Source: Monarcha castaneiventris obscurior (taxonomy: Eukaryota > Chordata > Aves > Passeriformes > Monarchidae). Taken from it: a stretch of 64,000 bases of DNA. Location of the stretch: positions 13,422,001-13,486,000 of the forward strand of contig JAMPIT010000856.1 in the NCBI GenBank assembly GCA_026261815.1. Direction: 5' to 3'. Shown here piece after piece: positions 1 to 10,300 of the stretch. Each line of letters starts with the position of its first letter. Position 1 is the first letter of the stretch. Made by a program: the position numbers and the translations under genes. The notes beneath the pieces were generated by a model. It ran no database searches and was not told where the DNA came from. It saw only the letters and a list, made by a program, of their open reading frames with translations.

Positions 1-33
1 ACACCCGTTTGAATTGAGAGTTTCTGACCTGAC

Positions 34-3000
34 CTTTTTGATGTTTCTTTGGAACTCTTTATGCCTCACTGGTAACGTATAAAACAACTGCTGGATGCTG
101 ACAGTGGTTCCCTGCTGTCGTGGGAAAGGAGTCCTCTGAGTAATTCTGCCATTGTGATCAAACACCAAACGAGTCCCAACCTTTGCTGACTTATGACAGG
201 TAAAAATGGTAACATCACTAACGGGAGGAAAGAGGCAACAGAATTATTCACTGAGCACTGCATTATCTTATCTATTCCTCAAGACAATCAGCATAGAAAC
301 TACAGCAATACTATTAACTTAATTAACTGTTCACCATAAACAACTAAGAACCTGCTCTTCAGGGTAGTGTAACATTTTCCTAGCTACAATACAAACGTTC
401 TTATTTGTATCCCTTTCATTCCTCTCTTATAAAATTCAATGTTAAAATCTAGTTTTGTTGAACACTACATTCCTCATTTTAATAGATACCAGCAGCACTG
501 TGTACAAAAGCTGATTTAAAATGTATAGTTGGTCTGAAGGAAATTTAAGTACAGTTTTAATGAGTTACAATTTAACAATCAGCACTTAAAACATTACAGT
601 GCTTTACATCAGAGGATCAAATACTCATGCAAATACACAGTCCCACCCTGTGAAGATCTGCATACTTAAGTTAAATTTTGTACATAAAATGACCAATTAG
701 GTGTTCAGAATCACTGAATAATTTTGGTTGGAAAGGACTCAGGATGTTGTGCAACCTACTGCTCAAAATTGACCTAACAGTAAGGAACTGCAAGTTTCCA
801 AAGCCTCATTTTATCAATAGTGGTAAACTGAAAGGGTGTTTTTGTGCATACAGCAACTTTCTACTACTAACAAATAATATTAATTACCTTAATGCACACA
901 GTGAACTCAAAGCTTCACCTCGAAACCCAAATGTTTCAACATGTATCAGATCAGAAAAATCTTGTATCTTTGATGTATAATGTTTCAGAGCTGGAAAAAG
1001 ATATTTCAAATACATATTTCAGTTCAAAGTGACACTGGTCTATGCAAGTAGATTTTGTATGCATGTCAAGAAGCAAAAAACCTTCTGTATTATTCATTGT
1101 ACTTTACATAATGATTAAAGACAAAACACTGCTTGCTTTCCCTTTTTCCTATAAACGAGATCTCTTTAAAATCCTCAGATGCACCTGTTATCCCACACTT
1201 ACACCACAGATTCATTCAGCATTACTGGTATAAGCACTACAAGATGCCTCAGAGCAGGGCACAGTGCCTGTCTCTGCTGCTGCTGTACCTGTCACAGAGT
1301 TTGCTCTGCCAGAAAACAGCTGCAGCCTGTGCTGGGCACAGAAGACAGAGGACAGGCACAAGCCCAGTCCCCCACAGCAGCTGGGGAGGACTCAATCCAC
1401 ACCACCAGTGCAGCACCAACCACCAGGGAACAAACTGACCTAGCAGCAGCACCCCTGAACTTTCACTGTCCTGGAACAGCAGCAGAGAGAGTTTCTGATG
1501 TACCAATAACAGACACTGAACACCAAAGCTACTGAGTAATAACCTAAGGTGAAAAGATTCCTAGTTGTTATAGCAGAAAATAAATGCCAGCATTCCTGTT
1601 GCAGTGGTTAGATTCATCAGATGGTATCGTTTCTGCTCCCATTTTGTGCAATTTCAAACTAGCAAATGGGAAGTTTGACAGTCAGTGCAACATCAGCTCC
1701 CTTTCAGCAAATCAAGTTTATAATTCACCTTCCCAAAGCAGTCACTTACACACAGCTCAACTCCTTCAGCAATGATCAGTGATTAAACACTAATTAATCC
1801 ACATGAACATTTACAGGATTTTCTCCTCTGTGATTATTTGTACTGCTTGTGCCACTTAAATAAGCAATGAAACCAAAGACTATTTCTGAGTTACAGGAAC
1901 TATAACCACAAGAGCACTACAGAACACCAGCCTAGTGTTGCTCAAGTCTCGCAGGTCACACACGCATTATATAAAAGCCAAGTATGCATTAAATATGATT
2001 AAACTTAGGAAATTTGCTTTTTTTTAAAAAAAAAAAAGTGGCTTTCTTATTGAAAACCCACTTTCAAAATGCCCAAATATAAATTATGAAAAAAAAATCA
2101 ACTTACTCAAGCCTTCAAAGTTCTCCTCTTCCACTCCACCTCCATTATCTGAAACTTCTATCAGTTCCGCTCCATGATCTTTAAGTTTTATATCTACAAA
2201 ATTAAGTTGTAAAGTATTTTGATTCTTTATGTTCACACATGGTGTTCAGTATCAATTTTTCACTTGAAGTCAATTTTTCAAGTAACAGCTTTCCATGTCA
2301 AAATTGAACAAACAAACAAACAAAAATCCTGATAGCTGTCAAAAGTTAGGTGAATCTAATTCAAACCCGTCTGTAGGTCCATTTAGTTAAGCTTCACTGA
2401 ACTTCTGCCTGAACAGAAGTTTTCCCGATTATCCCAAGCCACTATCCTGGGAGCTCTGGAAACCAGCCCTGCCTTTACCCTGTGCTAGCCTAAGGCCAGC
2501 AGGCACAGCCTGATCACCATTGCTGCATACCCCACACATTTTTAGTGGCCAAAAGAGCCAGAAATTTAATAACACAATCTCACATGCTACTAGGAATGCA
2601 GCTGGAGCCTGGAAATCAGCATGTTTTATTAACCTAAGGTGTAAAATCACTAAAACACGCTTGGCCCTGACAGAAAGCGTTAGCTCAGATTTGTTAACGT
2701 GCACTCGGTTTTGAGGAAAACGACGTGCTTTAGGAACCTATGAAAAGTTATGAAAATCGAGGAAGAGTTACCGATGTTGGTAGCTCCGGCATCCAGGCTG
2801 TTTTCCACCAGCTCTTTCACGGCAGTGCCGAGGTTCAGCACAACCTGCCCCGAGCAGATGCGATGGACAGAGCCGCGGTCGATGGGCCGGATGGCCCCGG
2901 CGGGCTGAGGGCTGCGGACAGATGGACAGCAAATCAGGGCGGTGAGAGGGCAGCAAACCCCACTCAGGCGAGCCGGGAGGGGAGCCAGGAACCGGGGGGA

Positions 3001-3160
3001 AGCCGGAACCGCGACGGCGGCAGGGGCACGGCCCCCGTGAGGGGAGCACGGCCCCCGTGAGGGGAGCAAAGCGGCCTGGACGGGGGGATGCCAAGGCCGG
3101 GGCCAGGGCCGGTGCCGGATCGGTGCATGCACACACTCACCAGGGCGCAGCCGCCTCCAT
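34..3160 (-). CDS. PMS2: PMS2, mismatch-repair MutL-family ATPase, first five coding exons (3' part outside window)
   Basis: PMS2 pairs with MLH1 to form MutLalpha, the nuclear ATPase and endonuclease of DNA mismatch repair. Exons in order on the minus strand: 3160-3141, 2911-2772, 2193-2107, 990-888 and 217-34, giving 178 codons. Exons 2 to 5 are 140, 87, 103 and 184 nt, the same as I recall for human PMS2, with the same phases; exon 1 is 20 nt against 23. The start ATG at 3160 gives [23 protein letters not shown] ATPase motifs are visible: [14 protein letters not shown] at residues 40-53 (catalytic Glu40, Mg-binding Asn44), SDNGGGV, and [10 protein letters not shown] in exon 4. Only the N-terminal half of the ATPase domain is present; the MLH1-binding and endonuclease parts lie beyond position 1. 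The gene starts head-to-head with AIMP2. Identity is very sure; exon edges were read by eye. Confidence 0.96.
218..887 (-). other. PMS2 intron 4
   Basis: Noncoding, AT-rich sequence between PMS2 exons 5 and 4. The only recognisable content is a CR1-like fragment near 705-765. No open frame in it resembles a protein. Confidence 0.9.
705..765 (-). mobile_element. Degraded CR1 LINE 3' fragment
   Basis: The stretch reading cagaatcactgaataatttt, followed by ggttggaaaggactcaggat, resembles the reverse complement of the CR1 3' end, as recalled from chicken CR1. It is short and diverged and sits in PMS2 intron 4. Confidence 0.6.
991..2106 (-). other. PMS2 intron 3
   Basis: Noncoding sequence of about 1.1 kb. 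It contains a T-run followed by an A-run near 2020-2037. A serine/alanine-rich open frame at 1179-1535 has no recognisable domain and is probably chance. Nothing else stands out. Confidence 0.85.
2194..2771 (-). other. PMS2 intron 2
   Basis: Noncoding sequence, 578 bases. I see no repeats or genes, only a CAAA-type low-complexity run near 2308-2325. Confidence 0.85.
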
Positions 3161-3465
3161 CGGGGCCCCGGCGGGGCGGGACGCGCCGCGCTCTCCTCAG
3201 AATCCCGCCCCGCTCCCTCAGCGCCGGCAGCGGCCGCAGCGCGCCCGCCCCGCACCCGCACCCGCGGCGCTCCCCGACCCGGCGGCTCGGCCCGCCCACT
3301 GCCCTGTGGGCATCGATCCTGGCCAATGCCAGCCGGGCGGGCAGGAACGCCCGCATCCCATTGGGTTCGGCCCGTGTCAGTAAGGGCCGCTCCGCCAATG
3401 GGCGCGGGCCCGGGCGGAGCGGCGGCGGCGCGGCGCGGCGGGCGTGCGGCGGGGCGGGAGCCGCC
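3161..3465. promoter_or_regulatory. Bidirectional CpG-island promoter of PMS2 and AIMP2
   Basis: The PMS2 ATG (3160, minus) and AIMP2 ATG (3466, plus) are separated by 305 bases of very GC- and CpG-rich DNA with no TATA box. Three CCAAT pentamers are visible: 3323-3327 (plus), 3360-3364 (as ATTGG, so minus) and 3395-3399 (plus). Such boxes usually bind NF-Y and are common in divergent housekeeping promoters. The PMS2/AIMP2 head-to-head arrangement is also known in mammals. Exact transcription starts cannot be read from sequence. Confidence 0.8.
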
Positions 3466-6400
3466 ATGCCCGCGATGTACAAGGTGCGGCCGCTGCACGG
3501 CGCGGGGGTGCTGCCGGGCCACCTGCCCACCTGCATGTACCCCGTGCCCAACCTGCACCGTGCCGCCGACACCGCCGAGCCGCCGCCGCAGGTAGGAGCG
3601 AGGGCCGGGCGGGAGGAGCCGCTCCGGCGGCGGCGCTCGCCCTGGCGGGGCCGGCCATGCGGCCGCCGGGCCGGTGCTCTCTCTCTGAGGGGAGCCCCAG
3701 CTCCTGTGAGGCACCGGGCGGAGCCTTCGTTCCCGGAGAGCTCACGGGGCCGAGTCCCACCGCCTCAGCCCGCAGGAGGGGCCCTGGCTCCGCGTCAGCG
3801 AAAGTAGCTCGCCGGAAGGTTAAATAAAATGAACGTTTTCGGGAATTTCTCCGTAATGTTTGTAAAGCGTTCAGTAGTTCTCGTTTTGGCTTTTCTGGGC
3901 TCTCGCGTGTACCCCTGTGGCGGTTTTTACGTTTGAATGGCCGTGCGGAGCTCCGTGCCAGCCTGGCAGTCCATGAGTGCCCAGCAGGCCTCGTTCCTTC
4001 TGCTGCATCATCGCTCTGCTGGCTCAGCTCGGGCTTTAGCCAGCTACATACCTGCTATTTCTAGTCACAGTTTCTTTTGCCTTGAATAAGATGAAAATGT
4101 AAAATGCTGTGTTACATAGGTGTGGTTGAGCAGCCTCTCTCCGGTGCCAGAAATGCACGGAATTCTCACAGGCCGCTTGTGGCCAATTTTAGCTCGATGC
4201 CATCACGGATTTGCTGTGCCCTCGCCCAGGCTGATGGTGGAGAATCTGAGTAGGAGTAACTTAGGGGCAGAACTTAACAGGAATGCTAACTAAATGCGTT
4301 CCCATTGCAAAGTACGGAACTGTGTACTAACTCAATAATGGTCACTTCCTCGTCTTGTCTTTGAGCATACTGTGTTAAGTGGGTATAGAGATTTTACTTG
4401 GATGGCTTGTCTATCTCTTCATCCATGATAGTTCGGGTTTTGTTAATCCTCATTCAGGATGCTTAGAAATAGGCTATTTGAAGATTTTTCTTTGAAGTTA
4501 TTTGAAGTTTGTAAGCTTAAAACCTGCCACAGGAATATATTTTTCATCTTCTTTTCAAAGAGATTGTAAGATGAGATGCTTGTGAGGTAATTGAGATAAA
4601 AAGCTGCATTGGTATTAACATGTAACAAAGCCCATGGTCTTTTTTTCCCTCTGTAATTTATATTCTCTGAAACAAAGACTGAATCCATACAATACACTAT
4701 CCATCTAAACCTGCAGCGTTTTTTACTTTTATTAACTACCTGATTAGTCAAGAAGTTTCCTTGTTTGGCTGCTGTAGCACAAATCTACCCATCTGCTCTT
4801 CTGGACTGAAGAAAACCTGACAAGCTGTCTTTGATTTTTCAGTCATCATTCAGCACTTCACTGCCAACTCTTTTTCTGATTTTGACTATGTTACAGAGTT
4901 TGCTGTAACTATTGGTTTAAGAAATATATTAAGCAGGAAGATTTCAGGAATTTATTAAATACGTCATTTCACCACACAAGAGACAACTGATAGACATAAG
5001 CCCATGACATTCACAATGGTCTGGCTATTTGAATGTGTTTGGTTTTTCAATACTTAATTTCAAGGGAGCTGTGGACTATTTTGACACTGAGCTGAGTGAA
5101 TGTTTACGTGGCCTTGGTTTTTTCTCTGCTATAGGAAGAGGTTGACCCATCACTTCAAGCACTTGAATCCCGCCAGGAAGAGATTCTAAAGCGCTTGTAT
5201 GAACTGAAGAGTGCTGTGGATGGGCTCTCCAAGATGATACAAACCCCAGATGCTGACTTTGATGTAACAAATATCATTCAAACTGACGAATTTTCTCCTT
5301 TGACAACAAATGGAGCAGATTTAGATCTGATGCTTGGAAAGGTAAGTTTAGTTGAGCAGGTACCTTGGTAGGTACTCCCTCAACATTCAATTTTCAGGAT
5401 TGGAAGGAGGGCAATAAAACCTGGGGTACTCAGAACTCAATATACAACCTACAATTATCATTTCATTTTGGCCATGCAGATTATAGATACAAACATTTAT
5501 AAATACTAGTACTATATATGCTCATTTGAATAGAATTTCAAGCTAGAATAGTTGATCTTGAAATTACAACAGTTGATTTCTTGTTTGTTACTAAACTGGA
5601 GACTTTAACATTGGCTTCAGCTTGGAGTAGAATTTACCTCAGCCATGTCCTTGAATTACATGTTGAGGAAGGAAGATGTTTAAAGGTTTAAACAAGTTTT
5701 AGATATCCAAGCTTGAATTGATTTATTTGAATGTCATTAGAATTTCACATACACATGCATGACTGTACATTTTGGTTTCAAATAAAAGCAATACTTATGA
5801 GTATGATCTGGAATGTGTCTTACCTGCTGAATGTTTTACTTTCCATTCAGGATTATGGTGCCCTCAAAGATGTTGTCATCAATGCAAATCCTTCTCTTCC
5901 TCCACTGTCACTGTTAGTGATACACAGTCTGCTTTGTGAACGCTACAAAATATTATCAGCTGTTCACACACATTCGTCAGTCAAAAGTGTGCCAGAAAAC
6001 CTCTTGAAATGCTTTGGAGAGCAGACTAAGAAGCAGCCACGTCATGAGTATCAGCTGGGCTTTACTCTGATTTGGAAGGATGGTAAGAATGAAATTTGTA
6101 GATCATTATTTTATAATAGGTAAGAAAATGAAACTTGTGCTAAACCCTTGCCAACAGCTGCCATGGTATCCTTGTGCTGATTTATGGTGGGTATGAAGAA
6201 ACAGCTAACATGTTAGTTCTCTTTTTATAGCTGTGAACCATGCTGGGCCAGGAGAGGAAGATTCTTGTTTGTAGTTACTGCTGTTAAAATACACATGGCA
6301 TTGACAGGGTTGTTTGTACCTTCAGGATTTTTTTCTAATAGAAGTGTTTTTCAGCTTCTACAAATAAGGTAGCTAGAAGAGAAATTATGGGGGAGATTTG

Positions 6401-6957
6401 GCTGAAGTTTTCAAAAAGTGATCTCTTTATCCCAGAACTCATCATAACTAACTGCTCATCATGTTAATGATGTTAACAGTGCTGCTGGCATCACAAATAC
6501 GCATCATGGAATTACATTGTAGTTCATTTCCTCACTATGTTGTAATCACTTTTTTTTTCTGTTAATTTCAGTTCCCAAACCCCAGATGAAGTTCAGCATT
6601 CAAACCATGTGCCCTATAGAAGGAGAGGGGAACATCGCTCGATTCCTCTTTTCCCTGTTTGGCCAGAAGTACAACGCAGTTACCTCGACCCTGATCGACA
6701 GCTGGGTGGACACAGCCATCCTGCAGCTGAAGGAAGGCAGCAGCAAGGAGAGAGGAGCAGTGCTGCGCTCCATGAACGCTGCCCTGGGCAAGAGCTCGTG
6801 GCTGGTGGGCAATGAACTGACGGTGGCCGACGTGGTGGCGTGGTGCGCGCTGCGGCAGACGGGCACTGCCAACACCGCCCCCGCCAACGTGCTCAAGTGG
6901 ATGAAGTCCTGTGAGAACCTGGCACCTTTCAGCTCTGTCATGAAGCTGCTCAAGTGA
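3466..6957 (+). CDS. AIMP2: AIMP2 (p38/JTV1), scaffold of the multi-tRNA-synthetase complex
   Basis: AIMP2 is the non-enzymatic scaffold that holds the cytosolic aminoacyl-tRNA synthetase complex together. Exons: 3466-3591, 5135-5341, 5851-6082 and 6572-6957, totalling 951 nt and 316 aa (human is 320). The start has a good Kozak context (gccgccATG) and gives [12 protein letters not shown], like human MPMYQVKPYHG. Residues 1-42 (exon 1) match the lysyl-tRNA synthetase-binding tail. Residues 43-111 (exon 2) hold the coiled segment [16 protein letters not shown]. Exons 3 and 4 encode the GST-like C-terminal domain, including [19 protein letters not shown] and a final LLK. All introns are GT-AG; introns 1 and 2 are phase 0 and intron 3 is phase 1. 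The gene shares a promoter with PMS2 and runs tail-to-tail with EIF2AK1. Confidence 0.97.
3592..5134 (+). other. AIMP2 intron 1
   Basis: Noncoding, 1.5 kb. The first 200 bases are the GC-rich edge of the promoter island and the rest is AT-rich. I see no gene, exon or repeat family in it. Confidence 0.85.
6083..6571 (+). other. AIMP2 intron 3
   Basis: Noncoding, 489 bases. The translation entering it stays open for about 40 bases past the donor before a stop. Nothing else is recognised. Confidence 0.85.
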
Positions 6958-7073
6958 GCCTGTACTCTGCATAGTGATGCTGTTTTAATCTTACTCCACC
7001 TCATGCCTGCTGTAATGTTTGAGTACTTTCTGAGATGTATTTTAGCTACCACAGTTGAACAGAATCTTAAATT

Positions 7074-7079
7074 AATAAA
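7074..7079 (+). terminator. AIMP2 polyadenylation signal
   Basis: AATAAA lies 117 bases after the AIMP2 stop codon. It is followed by a GT/T-rich stretch (tgccttttgggtgtgacctt) typical of a downstream cleavage element, so cleavage is expected near 7090-7100. Confidence 0.8.
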
Positions 7080-7366
7080 AGCATTACAGCTGCCTTTTGG
7101 GTGTGACCTTCCCTTTTTTGTATCTCTTGTGTAACACATATTTGTTCAATAGCTAAGGTATGTAAATTAATTCTATGTAAATACAAGCTGTGTTCTTAAT
7201 TTTTCCACTGCAACGTGATTCCTTTCTCAGGAGCCTTTGGTCAAGGCAAACAGATAAATACCTTTTAAGAACAGACAGCAAAATGAAAATGCATTGAAAT
7301 ATTTTATGTAAAAAAAGAAACATTTTATATAACTTAATACACAACAGAGGTTAGTTCTTCCTGCAC

Positions 7367-10300
7367 TTAAACAGGAGAGCCTAGTCTCATTTGTTCATCT
7401 TGCTCTTCAGAAAGCTGTCTTATTGTCTCCCTCAGCTTCTCTATTTCTTCTTCTTGCTGTCTCACCTTCTCTTGAAGGTTAGAAATAACCTGAAAATGAG
7501 AGTCAGTTTACTTAATTTATAGCTAAGCAAGGATAAGGCTTTCTGACCTACTTGAATTGTGTTTGCAATCCACTACACACACAATGCAGCAGCACTCAGC
7601 TATTCTACATTCCTGATACTACAAGTTAATCCACAAAGCAGTGGGGCATGGAAAGGAAAAATGATTAGAAGAATCTGCAGATGTGATGAAAAGCTTTGAA
7701 AGCTTTTCTGACCTATAAAAATACCTCTTACCTGTACAGTCTTCAGAAAGTTACCTATAGTTAATAACCAGCTATCTCAGCAAAGACACCAGAAATAATA
7801 CAGTGGCCTAAATACTGTAATCAGAAAAAGAGTCTTAAGAGGAATGTGTGATTAAGTTCAAAGCTGAACAAACGTAATGGTGTCAGGGATACAAAGGGCA
7901 TTTTCTTTTTGTGCTCCTTTATGCTGTAAGGGTTGGGGCCACTGGCATAAATTACCTGGTCTGTGGTGTGGAAGAGTTCGCTGTCCCGAAGCTGAGCCGC
8001 TGTCGGGCGCTCTGCAGCTCTCGGACTGGTGAGGAGCTTCACGTACTTGGCCTGAGTAGGCCATTTCTTGTAGAAAGTGTGAGGAATTTGGCCTGTCCTT
8101 AAATGTGTAAGAACTTCTGTTCTTTCCATTTCTGTTCCAAATGGCTGGAAGAGTTCTAGCAGGATAACACCCATGCTGTACATGTCTGACTGTTAATGGG
8201 GTGAAGAGAAAGTTCTGGGATAACTGCGATTTTAACTTAGTCTGCTTCTCTTTCTCATAAAATCATGACATGAAAATGTTTCACCACAATGAAGTTTCAT
8301 GATGATATGAAGAATATCATGACACTACTAAAGGAACACAAATCTATATACATTCTCAACACATTTAAAAAAATAATTTTTGCTTTAATAGCAAACAAGA
8401 AGGCAAAGTTGAAATCCATGTTTCAACAAAAACATTAGGAGTGACAGTAGGAGGAATATTTATGTATTTATCAAATATGTATTTGCCTATTGAAAGGCTT
8501 GATTTATTCCTATTATCTACCATGTGTTAATAGAGAAAAGAAGGAACAAAAACAAAGTTCTCTACCTTGAAATCATAGTGAGATCCCTGCAGTTGTTCTG
8601 GTGAGGCATAGAGGCAAGTCCCCACTCCTGAAGTATGTGTCAGTCCTTTGAAACACAATTGAGATTTAGCAAGTGTTGTTACCCTTGCAAGTAACAGTTT
8701 AATGATTTTAATACCATAGAAATTGAAACACTGAAAGCCATGAAACCTTCTTCTCTTACCATTTATCATTTTACCATTTATCCTTTCTGTCTGAAACCAC
8801 TGGTCTGCATCATCCCAAAGAAGGTCTTTGCAGGCTAATCCGAAGTCACCTATTTTTACCTGATGATCTGACCCATGTAGAAAGATATTCCTAGGCTGCA
8901 AGACAGAACACAATTTAAAAATAAATCCAGTTCACAGGTATAAGATGATTATTTCACTTTTTTGAGTAGTGAGAGAGAAAAAATAGTCATTGCTGATACC
9001 AAATCATGTGTTAGGAAAGCCATTTGGGCTGAAAGACCTGTTTCAGACAGGAAATTGGCTTCCAAGGAGAAAACACTTCCAGAGCTTAAAATCCACTTTT
9101 AAGTCAGTGTAAATGAGTACTATGCTGATAGCAAAGAACGTATGGTACTGCTATAGAGGAGATAATGTAACTTTTCATATGTAACAACTAAATTCTGAAG
9201 AGCCTACGTCATCTCAAATGCAACTATGAAGATGCTTTCATTTTCTCATAATGTAAATTGTCTTTGTTTTCTTCAACCTCAAGAAGTAATTTGATGGACT
9301 TACTTTAAGGTCTCGATGCATCACTCCCATGCTGTGGATATAGCAAACTCCTTCTACTACCTCCTGGAAAATTTTCATTGTCCAGCGAACATCCATGAGA
9401 TGGCATGGACCTTAAAACAATTTAATTTATTTCAGCTAGTTTTACTGAGTTATGTAAGTTTATGGTGGTATGTCTTGTTGAATTCTGTTTATTTATGCTG
9501 TGGAATAAATTTTTAACAGAATGAGCATATTTTAAATATGGATTTTCTCAAGCTTCTCTCAAGATATTATTTCTGAATCAGCAAAAAGTCACTCAGATCA
9601 AAATTCCAAAAAGGAAAGTTCAAGGAACATGAACCCATGTTCTCCTGAAAAGATTTGTCCAAACCCCATCAGATAGTTATTTGATTATGAATTTAACAAA
9701 CTCTTTACTTTTCGTGTCACTCCTGACTTAGCATGAAAAATACAGTTCCAGATAAAATCATATTAATTTATGTAGTGACATGCTGTCTGTATTGCTTTGC
9801 ACTCTTCCTGTTTGGTTCCTAATCCTTCTGCTGCTGTGCTACCGTCTGAAATCCCTCAGTCTCCTCTGGCTGTAGTGGTCCTAAACAAACTTAGCATCTC
9901 CTTGTTTTAACCATTTTCCACATTACTATTTATTAATAAACTACGCTGTCTTCCTGCTCTAATGACCCATACCTTGTCCATTTAAATATTTGCAATTTAT
10001 TCACATTTGGATTTCTGTTTCTTCGTGTCTAACCTGTGGTAACATCCACCATTTCCATGAAAATGTGTGAAACCAGCATTTCGGCAAGCTCAAATGCCAT
10101 AGTAATTCTGTCATTTCCTGACCAGGAACATCATCTTTTAGCTTATGAAAGCTACAAGATTATGATTACAGGAGGGATTAGTGGAAGTCAGCTGACAGTT
10201 TGCTGGTAAACCTGACTCTATGAATGAAGAGAAGAACAGATTTACCTTAATAATGATTAAAACCAAGATAAAACATTAATCACAGTTTGTTTTACAGTCT

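Noticed and set aside
2680..3807. Long overlapping open frames on both strands (up to 344 codons) around the PMS2/AIMP2 starts
   Set aside because: They are Pro/Arg/Ala-rich shadows of the CpG island. Only the short exon segments that splice to known proteins are coding.
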